64,000 nucleotides of DNA from Tetrahymena elliotti 4EA (taxonomy: Eukaryota; Ciliophora; Oligohymenophorea; Hymenostomatida; Tetrahymenidae). Both the position numbers and the translations under genes were made by a program. Under the pieces are notes generated by a model. It saw nothing but the letters and a program-made list of their open reading frames with translations. It had not been told where the DNA came from and did no database searches. The stretch covers positions 115,890-179,889 of the forward strand of contig JH720339.1 of assembly GCA_000231825.2 (NCBI GenBank). Reading direction: 5' to 3'. Positions 29,871 through 42,961 of this stretch are shown piece after piece. Position 1 is the stretch's first letter, and the number at the start of each line of letters is the position of its first letter.

Positions 29871-32800
29871 ATGATTAATAGTAGCTTTTAGTTTGATGAG
29901 GGAATTAACAGCACACACAATAATTAATAACAAAAGTAAAATTCATAGAGATTTGTAAAGCAACTGAGCTTTTATAGTCAAAGCTCAACACAAACACAAA
30001 AGCTTAACAATTCCAAAGAAGAAAATAATAAAAAAAGCTAACTTTAACGTTAAAATACAATATAGAGGGTCCCAATCTATCATAAAAATGAAAACCAATA
30101 ATTTGATTTATAAACCTTTTGCTAATAGTAAAAATTGCAATTTTAAGAATAATACTTAAAAAATAAAACTTTAGATTCATCAACTTCTTCTTTACATAAT
30201 TTTTTCTCTACAGAAGAAGCTATATAAATGCTTGAGTAACCTTTAGATGAGAGGAGAATAAAAGGGCTACGTTAATTGAGAGTATACTTTTAAGAATATG
30301 AGTTTTTTTAAAAACTCCTAGTTAAAGAAGGATAAGAGTTTGTAAATTAATGTGTAGATAACTTGATATGCAAATCATTCAAATGCAATAATTTGATGTA
30401 TAATTCATGTAAAATAGTTTCAATATTAGATAAAATCAAGTTATTTCTCAAACAAAAATTAATGTTATTTTCTTAATATTAGCTTTGGGAGAAATAGAAC
30501 CAGATGTTAGAGGAGTTATGATTTTAATAAGAGGTAAATCAAGAGTTTTTTATGATAGAGAATGTGCTTTAAAATACATGCTTGGCTAACAATGTGATTA
30601 TTAAAGCAAAAGTGAATTAGTATTTGAAGGTTTTACTTTAGGTGGATACGAATATGAGTAAGACAGTGTTAGGTAGAATTAAAAGAAAGTATATTCTATT
30701 TACTGTGAAGAAAACTGTTAATTTGCTTTTCTTGATAAATAATCTTTCTCTCAAATTAAATGTAAATTATTAGTTAAACCTAAATTATTTTACAATTAGA
30801 AATGAATTTTTCTTAAAAAGCAATTTCCAATTTTATCCTTATAAAAAGATTCATTTTTTAATCTAAATAAATATTTTAGATTTTTAAGCAAAAATAATTT
30901 TTAAAAAGTGTAAAAGCTGAGATTAGAGAAAAGAGAGCTCATTGAATTCTTTAAGAGTATTTCAATATTTTCAAATTTTGAAGATATGACTTTAGTAGAA
31001 GTAATACTTCAGTGTGAAAAATAATACTTCAATAGAATGTAGTATGTCTATAAAGATGGAGATGAATGTGATTACATTTATTTTGTTTAAGAAGGAGAAT
31101 TTACTGTAAAATTAATGCTTTTTTAAAAAAAAAAAACATAAAAATATATTTTATTAAAGCTAAATTAATAGAGAAAAGCAAGTAGCAATTAGGAAATTTT
31201 GGAAGATGAGAAGAAATTAGATGAATAAAAGAGCAAATTGCTGAATTAAATTGTTCCTAAATAATTTATTTTAAAGGAAGAAAAAAATAAAACTCCTTAA
31301 TAAAATGAAGATGATAGCTCTAATACTTTTCACAACAAGAAAATTAAAGATTTATATTCGTAAATGTTAGAAAAATAAAAGAATAGAGGAAATTCAAAAA
31401 ATATCTAAATAACATTAGTTATTTATTAGAGTGGGACATTTTTTGGAGATAAAGAAATAATTGAAGACATTAAATATCAAGAGAGTACTGGCTCATCAAA
31501 AAAAAAAAAGAGAAGAGAGTTTTCTGTTTAGTGTATGTCAGATTAAGGGATATGCTACAAGATTTCTTATTTTAAATTTCGTAAACTTATATAAAACCAT
31601 AGATAAATATTCACTCATTTGATGGAGCTTAATGAATAAGTAAATGGCTGGATGACTCATAGAATAGAATAAATTAAATACTAGAAGTAACTTACCAATT
31701 CAGTTTAAATTGCAAGTAAAAGTTAGTTACTTAAATAAATTAAATGGAAATAAGAAGAAGACGAAGTTAAAGCTAAGCTGATTGAGTAGCACAAAGCTGC
31801 CACATAATATTTGGAATAATCATTAAGTTAGCTTCAAAAGAGAATTAAAAGAGAAGATAAAGAGAGAAACTTAAAAGTATGTACTATTGCTAAAGAAATA
31901 ACCAGATTAAGAGAAAGCAGACACTAATAACTTCACTCAAATCTCATGGAAAAGAAGAAAAAAGAAAATTTAGAAAATATTCGTTATGAGCAACAAAGTC
32001 CGCAGAATATAAAAAAAGGTTCTCCTAGAAACATAGATTCTTAACTAGAACTAAATTCGCCACTATAAACATTCAAAAAATGGAATCATCATAATGAGAA
32101 TTCTTAGTCAAATACTACACTTAAGAGCAAGCCAGAAATTTAATTAGCAGAAATTGAAGAAAATTGCTCTAATCCTGTAAAGCTATCAGAAAAATCTGTT
32201 TCAGTAGAAAGCAATAAATAAGCATCTTCAAGGAGTGAAATTTAAATATACAAAAGTTCTCATGCTCTCCCAAAAAACAATAATGAAGCAACAAAGTAAA
32301 TAAAATTTTCTTAAAGCACTAAGAATTTAAAAGCATCAAACTTATCTCCAATCAGAGCTTTCTTCAAAGCAAATAAAAATTCTTCATTAAAAAAACCAGA
32401 GGACAATTATATATAAGTGAAATCACATAGTCAAGATAAAAGAATGAGTTTAGAATATTCCTAAGCAAATTAGGATTAATAAGATAAAAAAAAGTAGAGA
32501 GTAATAAGCTTTTTGAAAAAAGATCAAGAAGTAAACTACTTACCTTAATTTTTTATTAAATCATCAATACCCTTGCAGGAGTATTAACTAAAAAACCCAT
32601 AAATTAATGTCCTCTCTAATTCTTTAAATGCTGATCTAAACCAAAGTAAGCTAACATAAAGAGAAAATTAAATATTTAACTCTTAGGAAACTCTAATACA
32701 TATGTCTAAATTAAATCCTTTAAATCTAAATGAAACAACAAACTTTAACAATTCCTTAATAACAAATACTTCTTATCCTAAGCTCTTTATAAATCAAGGT

Positions 32801-33340
32801 AAAGGTAATGGATTTTTTACCGACAAATTATTAAGCCCTTCTTCTAAAAAATCACCTCAAAGTATAATTAGATTTATAACTTAATCTCATCAAAAAGATG
32901 ATTCTTTTGATTTAATTCCTCTCAAAACTTGTGTGACTCATAACACTTCACCACTTGAAAATATATAAAATTTGGCTGCTGCAAATCAAAATATTAATTG
33001 TAATAAATTTTAAATCACCGCTTTTGATACAAACTCATTTATCTTAAAGTCAAGATCTATTACAAACTCAGATTAGAAATCTATTAATTTTTAAAGCACA
33101 TTAAATGATTCTCTCTCACCAAAAAATATAGATATTAATAAAAAAATGGATTCTTATTTGAAAATGAAAGATCCTTCATCAATAAAACTACATAAACTTC
33201 CTCTAAAATATTTTGTAAACTAATATAAAATAGTTCAAAAGCAACACCTTGGAATGAAAAATTATAATTTAAAAAAGCTACCTAGTGATTAATCATCTCT
33301 TAAAATAATATCTCCAAGATTATAAACTAATTCGAATTGA
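29871..33340 (+). CDS. Soluble cyclic-nucleotide-binding-domain (CNBD) protein with disordered insertions and tail
   Basis: Four exons (29871-30408, 30483-30761, 30849-31105, 31160-33340) are in phase and give 1,084 residues. After a Gln/Ser/Asn-rich head, about 110-290 form a first CNBD-like beta roll (RGVMILIRGKSRVFY; end strand NCQFAFLDKQSF). The helical ELIEFFKSISIFSNF leads into a second (YVYKDGDECDYIYFVQEGEFT). This second domain is interrupted by about 90 Lys/Asn-rich residues before the phosphate-cassette region (SGTFFGDKEIIE), which lacks the usual PRxAT Arg-Ala. A Lys/Gln coiled coil and about 500 disordered residues rich in Ser/Asn/Lys/Gln complete the protein. It has no TM segment and no kinase domain. 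The architecture matches the gene at 58977-62682. cNMP binding is uncertain. Splice site 30762-30848 was chosen by phase. Confidence 0.78.
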
Positions 33341-33809
33341 TTTTAAAGCTATTTTTAGAGTTTTTGTAAAAAATTTTGTTAACATTTATATAAGTTTGTA
33401 AATAAAAATAGAAGATCAATTAATTAAATAAAAATGAGTAAAGATTATTTTGAATGGATATGAAAATTTAGTTTTTATAAATATGTGTATGCATACATAT
33501 TTTATCATTTAATCACCACAACAACTTACTTTACCATAAAGATTGATTATTAAATTTTTGATAAATTTATCAGTTGAAAATTTTGATAAAAACAATTCAT
33601 TAAATCAAACAAAATTCAATAAAATTAACAAATTAATATATATCTACTTAAACATCAAAAGTATCAACAGCATAAATACTTAATAGTTTTTCAGTATTTT
33701 AGCTAAAAATTGGAAAAATATTTTATAAAGATAAACATAATACCTTAAAAAATATTAACATAATATAAAAATTTTAATTACTTTAATCACAGAAGTAAAT
33801 ATTGAGCTA
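33341..33809. other. AT-rich intergenic spacer
   Basis: Short spacer between two co-oriented genes. I saw nothing beyond A/T tracts. Confidence 0.6.
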
Positions 33810-36209
33810 ATGTCTATTTATAATGGGTTTTCTACAAGGAAATAAGAATAAGACTACAATATTCTTTTAGAGCAAACCTTCTTTTTACTTTAAACGTATA
33901 TAGCAAAAGCTATTAAAAATGGTAAATGAATTCTTTTCAAGTAATTCAAACTCAAAATATCTTATTTTTACATTCTATTAACAGAAAAAATTGATGAAAA
34001 TAAATTTGCTTAGTATTTTGAGAAGCTGTTTAATACTATGGAATAATTCGAATCCCATAAATATTTAGATCCAAAATATTCTGTTATATTGAGGCCTTTA
34101 GCTAAAACTCTAAACATTAAGAGATACCAATTTATAGAAGGAAGTGAATTAAATTCTTCTACCATAATTAAAAAATAAAATTCTCCTATCCACTCTGTAA
34201 AATATATTATCATATCTTTTTTTAAAACATCATCATTATTGCTAAAATTATAAAGAATATTAGATCCTCATCAAACAATTTCTCTTCTGTAAAGAAAACT
34301 ACTTAATAAAACTAGTAAAATTATGAAAACAAAGGTACAGAAGTTACTTAAAGTGGGAAATGGCTATATCAAACAATTTCTGAGGCTGGAAACTAAAAAT
34401 CATAGATAATACCTTCATCCTCAACAAAAGCTAAAGAAACTGAAGGAAATTTTAATTAAGAAATGAGTCCTGATACATCAGGAAATGGAAAGTATTATGT
34501 ATAGCTAAAAACAATATCAAATAGAGTATAGGTGCAAACTCCTTCAAGTTATAGGGCTTTTTGTGTAATGACACTAAGTCCATCTCCTTCTAATAACTCA
34601 ACAATATAATTAAACGAAAATAGCTCAATTCATTTAAGAGTTCCTAAAAAAGTAAAACAATAATCATAAACATTAACTTTAGAAAGAAAATAAGAAGAAC
34701 CAGAAAAATCAATAAGTTAAGTAACTTAACCTTGCTCTCAAACAGACGTGTTAAACCAATAATTGCAATAAAATGAAAATAATGAATCAAGTACTATTAA
34801 ATTGGCTGAATAAAATGAAGAGCAAAATATTAGGTTAGATAAAGTAGTTTTGTAGAAATTTAAAATTGAAAACTAAGTGTATGATGAAGAAACTGAATAA
34901 GTTATATAAAGTAGCAGAAACTACAATAAAGTTTACTAAGAAACAAGTAGTCTTTCTGTTGGAAGAAGAAATAATTTAGACCCAATCTCGAATTCTTATT
35001 CTCTAAACAAATAAAATTTATTAGTTGCTCGTAATCATAAGAAAAACAAATTATAATAGCAGAGAAAACTATTGCAAGAAGAGGAGCTAGAGTTAATTAA
35101 GAAGGAAGATAAATTGATATTGTAAGATAACTAATATAGCACAAAAAATGATTCGTCATTCAGCAGTTAGGTAAATGGAAGACATAGTGATTTAAGTAAT
35201 CGTCACAACTATTTATAAAATAATATTGAACAAGTAAAAATTATTAATTTTATAAAACTAAATTTTGATTATAATTCAATAAAAAGGATTACATTGTGAA
35301 TAAATATTCAAAAAATTCAAGAGGATTCATCCTTCCAAAGGGAAGTTTCTTGAATAGGAATGCTTTTAGTAAAAATGTGTCTCCTGTTAATAAAAGCAAT
35401 ACAATAAATTATGATGACACAAACTACTATCCAATTAAAAACTTCCAGAAAGCAATACCAATATTGAAGCCACTCTATCAGTAATATTTTAAATATAATC
35501 AAATTTAATTTGGAATTAATAAAATAATTATTTTTTAATTTAAACATAAAAAATTATATTTCCAGTTTTATCTAATTAATTTTTTTGTGAGTTTAAAAAA
35601 ATAACTTAAATTGAATCTATATTAACCTTTAGTTCTGTTGATACAGGGGAAAGAATGAAACAAGAGAGTCTTTCTATTAAAGAGTCTAAGAGTAATTAAA
35701 ATACAAGGAGAAACTCATCAATTTAAATTTAAATAAATAATAACTCATCGTATAAAAACTGCAGCCACAATCTCCATAATAACTGCAATAGTCTTACTTA
35801 GAGGGATCCATTATAAGTAAAAGATGAAATAGAAGATAGTAGCCCAAATAAAGTTAATATGAGTAAATCCTAAAATCATAAATCTATTTAACAGAGTTTG
35901 CTTATAAAAGGAAACTCATAAAGTTATGAATTAAGATAACCATCAAATGAATCTTTAGTAAATTCATAAGGTAGATGTAAAAGTTTTATATACTATAATA
36001 ACAATTTTACAAATGACAATATAATGTAGCTGACTAAGCATTTTAGTGATGATATCAAAGTTGCTGATATAAATCTATCAAACTAACAATAAATATAATC
36101 TATAAAAAGTTCACCTTCTAATAAAAATAAAATAATTAAGTCTAAAAAATAAGATTAAAAAAATTAGTTTTAAAATAAAAATTTGTACTATCCCAAACCT
36201 AAAAATTGA
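33810..36209 (+). CDS. Unrecognised, largely disordered Gln/Asn/Ser-rich protein (690 aa)
   Basis: Five exons (33810-33921, 33985-34196, 34256-35233, 35287-35480, 35633-36209) splice in phase to 690 residues and stop at TGA. The first ~110 residues look folded (LLQTYIAKAIKNEKIDEN, YFEKLFNTMEQF, VILRPLAKTLNIKRYQFIEG). The rest is low-complexity Ser/Asn/Gln with some charged helical stretches (KLLQEEELELIKKEDKLIL) and SP sites. There is no TM segment, signal peptide or known domain. It could be a cytoskeletal or scaffold protein, but that is a guess. It lies 470 nt downstream of the CNBD gene on the same strand. The second acceptor (TAAAG at 34255) is the least typical splice site. Confidence 0.7.
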
Positions 36210-36874
36210 ATTAAAAATATTTTGAGTTGTTTATTGTTATTTATGTATTCCATTTATTTTTTTTACTTTATGAATTTACTATTTTGAGATAATGAGATTC
36301 AAATATTTAATAAGTTGTTTATATTTCGAATTACTAATTTTTGTTTGAAGTGGACATAGCTATCTTTCATCAGTTTTTATTATATTTTGATCGATAGAAA
36401 TTTCTTTTAGAAATTTCAAGAAATTGAATTTGAAGTATTTGACATATTCTTCTATTTGTTCATTTTAATAAATTAACTAATTATGTATTCACCTCAAAAT
36501 AAATATTTTGTATGAAATGCTATTATAGACTACATAAATAAGCAGGTATTGCTTGCTTAATAGTAATCACATAAAATAACCATTTAAAATGTGAGCGAAT
36601 ATTTACTTTAGGATACAATTTCAAAAATATAAAAAGAGAATGTTTTAGAATCTTAAAATTGTTAAATCTGAATTATTTGAAATCTTTACAAATAGATAAA
36701 AATAAATATAAAACAACAAATATTTTTATATAGTAAGCTTGAAAATAGGCAAAGTAGAGTACCTAAATTTATCAAAAATTATATAGCAAATAAATAGCTC
36801 AGCAAAAGCAACTATTTTTAGGATTCTTAAGGGCTAGTTTTAATTTTAATACTAAACATTCCTGTAAGTTTATC
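36210..36874. other. AT-rich intergenic spacer
   Basis: 665 nt between co-oriented genes, without an additional recognisable feature. Confidence 0.6.
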
Positions 36875-38632
36875 ATGATATCTCTTGTTTCTGGTGTAGC
36901 TAAAATTCTTAGGATAAAAGAAAATTATAATTGGTTTAAAGTAAACTTTAAAAATTCATAGTCTTTTAGAATTAAATCAGGATTAACAATAGCAGGAGTA
37001 GGAGGATTTGGATACTACATCCGTTAGAAATACTACCTAAAAGTTAAGGGTATTGATAAATTAGAAATAATTTTAACAGAAGAAGAGTTCTCAAGAAGAG
37101 ATTAAGATTCTTCAAGAATCTAAAGATATATTGATATTCATAATGATGATTAAACAAAGCCTCTTGCTATTCTTTCTCCTAAGAGGCCTGAAAGGGTAAA
37201 GCAAATTCTTAAGTAAATAGCTAAAAGCAATTTAGGAATTTTGTGTACAGATAGCATTAATGATTTTAATACACCAATAGACCCAGAAAATGATCTTAAA
37301 ATAAAAAATCATTTTGTAGTATTGAATCCTAAAAATATGAAGTAATATAAATTGCTAGAAGATTAAAAGATAGCTCGTATAGGTGTTGGATGGCGTGTGC
37401 ATGAATTAAATTCTGAATTAATGAAGAAGGGATTTTATATTCCTCTAGACCCAAGGCATAATAATTAAACGATCTTCGATTTAATTAACCAAGATGAAGG
37501 CAAGCTTTAACATCCAATTCACAAATTTTTCAAGCAAATTGTAGGTGATATGCTAGTATTTTTACCTAATGGTGAAGCTTAAATAGGTACTCATAATGTA
37601 GGTCCAGGAATTAGCTTAAAAGAACTATTTTTTGGCTCAAATGCAAACATAGGGATTGCTACAGAAGTTGATGTGAGAGTATTTAGGATACCTAAGAACT
37701 TCCATAAATTAATAATTCACTTAAATCAATATACTTCTTGGACTCAAATCAATTATATTATTAAAAATCTCTACGATGCTAAACAAAATCGTTATTTATC
37801 TGAATTAGAAGTTACTCCATTAGAAAAACGCTTAGTTATTTGCATGGATAAGGCTTATCCAACAGAGAATGAGAGGTTAATAAATAAATGGAAAGAATAT
37901 CTTCTAAAAGGAAATTTCTTAGACAAGTGGGTGATATCTGATATAGAAGTAGTAAAGGAATTTCCAAATGAATTATTTTCAACACTACCTAATAAATCTC
38001 CTTTCAATATTGATTTGAGCTTTAAAGTTACGAATGAAAATTTTCCCAAAGAAATGTCTAAATTTTTATCATATCTAAATGATAATTACAATTAATACTC
38101 CGACTTTTACTTAATTTTCGACTTAAGTAGTAAAATGATCAACTTAAGTTTGAACTATAATGAAAACTCTGAAGATCTATTACGTCACAAAGACTTTTTA
38201 ATGAATTAATCACTTCTTCCTGCTTACATACCTGATAAGGATGATCCTCTAATTAGCCCAACACTATAAAAATATGGAATCTTCAAATACATTTAAAACT
38301 ATTGGAATCCTTAAAAATAAGATTTCGGTTTATAGAAATTAGTTAAATAGCACCCTATTTCTGCCTCACCTCTTATTCAAGAAGACCCTCGTAAATCTTT
38401 TGCCAAAAAACTTATAAACCATGTAGTTAATGACTATGGATAATTAATCTATTGTAGCAATTTAGAAATAAAAAACTTTTTCAAAAAACAAGATCTTTTC
38501 TTGAACTATGGTCTCCATGGATCTCGCCTTCAATTAGAATTATATAAATTTTTTGATAGAGCAAACATTCTATACAATCCTATCTTCTGTTAAAAAGAAA
38601 TATTCCCTAAAAAATACATCACATACAAGTGA
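36875..38632 (+). CDS. FAD-linked oxidase-like protein (FAD_binding_4 family), intronless, 585 aa
   Basis: This is one uninterrupted reading frame of 586 codons using many TAA/TAG Gln codons. A short N-terminal hydrophobic segment (SGLTIAGVGGFGYYI, about residues 38-52) follows a basic stretch, which would suit a mitochondrial or membrane anchor. The body follows the FAD_binding_4 pattern (D-lactate dehydrogenase, glycolate oxidase GlcD, alkyl-DHAP synthase): LAILSPKRPERVKQILK, IARIGVGWRVHELNSEL, GFYIPLDP, GDMLVFLPNGEAQIGTHN, LKELFFGSNANIGIATEVDV. The C-terminal FAD-oxidase-like part ends with LQLELYKFFDRANILYNPIF, cf. 'K..fDP.gilNPG'. Oddly, the pyrophosphate loop usually written RGGGTS is replaced by LCTDSINDFNTP, and the GCTxGG..NAGG strand is missing. 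It may be a divergent oxidase or a pseudoenzyme; the substrate cannot be assigned. Confidence 0.82.
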
Positions 38633-41600
38633 AAAAAATGATTTTAATTATTATTCAAATAATTTAATGAAAACATCTATCTATCATAAATATTGTATAT
38701 AAATAAAAATAAATAATTTAAATCATTCTAAACAATAAAAACTCTGTAAAATATTTTCACATTTTTTTTAATAAAATATTTTTTCCAACAAAGTTTTGGA
38801 ATAAGAAAGAAATGGCAATAAAAATAGTGTTAATAATTTAAGTGAAAAGACAAAAAGAAAAAGTAAATAAGTAAGATTTTTTAAAGTTCATGATATGTTT
38901 TTCAAATAACAAAAGTAGTTTCATTTTAGGTTAAATTATCTATAAAATCATAAGTTTAATCTTTTTTACAAAAAAATTTTCAAAAACTAGATGAATAAAA
39001 TTTAAATAAATTGTTAAAATTTTTTTTTTTTTTAAATTCAAAACTGTTTTTATTTTCTTTGTAAAAACAGTAATGCTTTAAAATAAGTAAAAAAATAAAT
39101 AAATTTATGAAGCATAACTCAATAAATAATTAATTTTATGAATTACTGAATTAAATCTATTCATTGTATGTAATCATTGTTAATTTCACGTGGGAATTCA
39201 ATATTTTTTATTTGGAAGGAATTGTTTGTTTTTACTATTAAAAATAAATTTTTCAACAGTAAGATCTATTTCATTTACTGTAAGGCCTCTTTAATTACTG
39301 TTTATTTTTCTGAGAGGTAATTGGACATACCTTGAATTGATTGTCTTGTTGTATTTTCATAAAAGAATTCATTTTCAATATTTAAATAAAAAACCTAAAG
39401 TTTTATTTTTTTTGGATTTGGTAGCGGTGATAAATAAATTTTTATTTTAAAATATGTAAATCCTAGATAGAGATCATATATTTTAAAAGTAATATATTTT
39501 CAGGGCATGGTACTTTTTATTTTATGTATGAATAAATAAAATATCTATATTTTTTATTTACAGAAATAGAAAAAATATCAGATTCTACTTCTCCTTCTTT
39601 AGTTTGTTAAAGCTAATTTTGATCAAAAATGACCTGAATTTTTTTTTAGAGGAATGTAAAATTTAAATATATTCCAGACAATCAAAAAATAAAGTTGAGA
39701 TTTTTTAAAGGCTTTTAATAAAATTAAAATCGAAAGATATTAATTAGTGTAAATATATCTATTTTTAGTGTTACTGGCTTATCTGAGGGTGTAAAAAAAG
39801 CTAACTGATTGCAAACTTATCTTAAAAATTAAATAATACTTTAATTTTTTTATGGTAAAATTTATTATAGAACCTATAAAAATTCAGGTATCTGTGATAA
39901 TTTTTTCAGGTGTAAATATGTAAGATTATGATTTAAATTTTTTGGAAAGGAAATTTCTATTAAAATCTTATTTTTCTTTATTTGAAAGCATTTAATATTT
40001 TCTAGTAAATCATTTTGAATGAAAATGATTAATAGTTTGTTATTACATTCAGAAAAATATAATTTAAAATTAATAAGATGCTAATGTGTAAAAAGTTATT
40101 CAAGTTTTTTCTCCAAAACAAAATGAAAAAAAAACTCTAGTAAAAAGATTCTAATTGCTCTCATTTTTTTATTGAGGTGCTGCTTTTCAAAATATTGATA
40201 TCAGTTTTTACCTCAATTTAATAATATATCAGTTATATCAAACATCCTCTAGAATTTGATTTTATAACTAACTTTTGTTTGTTTACATTTATTTCAAATC
40301 ATCTTTAGAAAATAAAATTTTTTACAAAAAGAAAACTTTTGATTTATTTCAAAAAAAATACTCCCTGAATTGAAATATTTTTTTTATCCAATCAAATATC
40401 AGACAGAAATTTGGAAAAAGCAAATGGTTCTTAGTATGCACAGGGTTTTCCCTATCTTTTAAATTTTCTATAATTAAAAAATTCTTCCACTATCATTTTG
40501 AATAGAAGTTGTTTAATAATTTACTTTGTTCTTTTACTATGATATTAGCATGTTTCTCATGGTGAATTCTTTATTTTATGCAGATTAAGTATTTTGATGT
40601 AATTACTTTATAATAATTATTGAATCTAAAGAATAATAAAATAATATATAAAAGAAATTTAAATATTATTTAGTTTATCTTTCTTCATTCTAAATGTGTA
40701 AATAATAGTTAAATTTTATTAATATGCATGAATTTATACTTCTTTGGATGATTTTTATTATTTTGTAACATAAAAAATGTGAAATTTTCTTTTTTTAAAA
40801 ATAATTGAAAAACATAAGATTAGCTCAGGCCAAATCTTAAATAAATTTGTATATTTTGTATAACAAAAAAATATTGGATATTTTGCTTTTGCATTTATAA
40901 ACTCTTTATGAATAAATTATGGCGGAAATATATATATTGTTTAATAAGTAAAATAATAACAATTGAAAATTAATATATTAATATTATTTAATGTAATTTT
41001 TTTAATGAGTTAATAAGAAAGAGGTGAGAGGAAACAACATTAAAGTATTTTTTTAATGGTAAATATAATTGAAATTTATATGAGAAATAGGGGAGAAGAA
41101 GCAGCAAGGATACTAGCATTGTTATTTACATGTTTTTTACATCAGAGTTGTATTATTATAGTATAAGAGATTTAATAATCATTCATTAAAAAGATAATTC
41201 CTTCAGTTTTTAGATTTTGTAAAAACCACAAATAAATATCAAAAAGGTTCTATGCTTTAAAGATGATGGTTACTAAAAAATTAATAGATACTTTAGATTT
41301 CACTAATAGCTTTTCAAATGAAAATAATTTGATAAAATTACCCTTAAAATAGTACAAATTTTAACTAATCGTATTGAAGTAATTAAATTTTCGCGAAAAA
41401 AAGAATCACATCAAGAGCTTTAAATCAGGTTTAGATTTAATTTTATTTTAGACGTAAATTTTTGCATAGTCATCTGATATTAATTAAAGAAAAAACTCAA
41501 TTCTAATTTTTACCTCTTTTGATATTTATCAGGTGTATGATTTAATTAATAAAGCCAAACAAGATCCCCAATCTATTAATTTGCTAATATCAATAAGTAT

Positions 41601-41809
41601 CAAATATCATTCAAATTTGAGTAAAGTAATTCACTAAGAATAATTAAAGAGAGATATTCATTTTTTGTGGCATAACTTGATGTTTTTCATTTACAATAAA
41701 AATTTTTTTGATTTTTGTTATTATTTGTTTAAAATGGTTTGTTAGTAAGTTAGTTATAGGTGGTTTTGTTGTTATTCTTTTATTAGTTAAATTGAAAATA
41801 TTTCTTAAC
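38633..41809. other. Long gene-poor AT-rich tract
   Basis: 3.2 kb between two convergent 3' ends. I read all frames with the ciliate code and found only homopolymer-dominated, low-complexity translations without a credible start or domain. No tRNA-like or repeat signal was seen. Confidence 0.5.
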
Positions 41810-42961
41810 TCATATTTAGCAAAATTTTTGATAGTTATCTCCAAGTTTTATTGATTGGAATGGTTTCAAAAAACCATGCAAATTGTTTATTGTTTTTGAG
41901 CATTTTTACATAGACTTGTTAAGCTTTTCGTTCATATAATTTTAGCGAGCTGTAAGAACACTGCTGATCCATTCTTGTTCATCAAACAGAGCCGAAATCA
42001 AATCAACTTATTCTTCATTTGTTGAGCTTTTTTTAAGAGGAAAAACAGAAGCTTACAGTGAGAGGTTGCAATAAACTTGATTATTGCTATTAATTGCTTA
42101 GAGAGGGATAAGATGAAAAATGGAATTGGGAGAAGAAGCAAAATTGTTAAATTAAGAGTTGTTATTAAATGATTAGTGAAATAGTAAAGAAAAAGGATCA
42201 ATTACAATTTAAGCTACTAAATTATTGCATGAAGAAAGAACTTCATACAATTTAATACAAATAGATTTGCACTTGGGTCTTAATGTGAGATTGATCACTT
42301 CATCTCTAAAATTAATAGAGGCTCCTTCAAGACAATTCAATCTGCTTTAAATAGATTTTTTATCTTCTCCTATTTCAATTATGTAACCTTCCAAATTTGG
42401 ATTAGAGAAAGAAGGCTTTAAGTCAATATTAAGAATTTCTTTTAATTTAATTTATAGTCTTATTTTTCTAAGAATTTCTTTAGAATACTTGGCTTGATTA
42501 GATTGTAAATTATTATTAATTGAATAGTTATTATCTTTTGATCTTTTTGTATCAGCTGTAGAATCAGAACGTGTAGATAAATTTTCACTTATTTAATATT
42601 CACTGCTAGCCAAATACTGCTTTATGCACTAAGCATTACTAATAAGATTTTAAAGAGATTGAATCTTCATTTACTAAGACTGGACAGATTGGACAGAATC
42701 CATCAGTTACTATGAATAGAATCTCATAAAATCTCTTAAACTAGCCTTACCAAGCTTGTTCTATTTCAAGGAGTCAAATATTTACTTTATTTCATCAATT
42801 TTATCTGAATCTTTATTTAAAAACCACACATTTAAGTCTGAGAAAGTTATCAAAATATCATCTTCTCTCTATAAGGCTTCAATGGATTTTCCACAATTTT
42901 ACTACAAGGATTGGAGGTACTCTAGTCTGATAACTTCACTGATATATTCAATACTTTGCAT
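41810..42961 (-). CDS. Unrecognised protein with EF-hand-like and C2-like segments (383 aa, intronless)
   Basis: A single minus-strand frame from ATG (42961) to TGA (41810), 384 codons. Residues about 40-85 read as a helix-loop-helix (KIDEIKQIFDSLKQNKLG, KASLRDFMRFYS) similar to a degenerate EF hand. About 90-165 are Ser/Asn/Gln-rich. About 175-245 (LEGYIIEIGEDKKS, LEGASINFRDEVINLTL, SICIKLYEVL) resemble a C2-type beta sandwich, in which a '(N)PvWNE.f.f.' strand is followed by 'L.I.VyD'; the Ca2+-ligand Asp residues are not evident. The C-terminus is helical (EEQVDLISALFDEQEWISSV). There is no TM segment or signal peptide. The start is the first Met before the conserved-looking region; the frame stays open upstream, so a longer start cannot be excluded. 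Confidence 0.68.

Noticed and set aside
34045..34060. tRNA B-box-like TTCGAATCC
   Set aside because: It lies in the coding exon of the 33810-36209 gene and has no matching A box or cloverleaf.
41644..42201. Other-frame ORFs on the minus strand overlapping the 383-aa gene
   Set aside because: They overlap the better-supported 41810-42961 frame and read as hydrophobic or low-complexity shadow translations.
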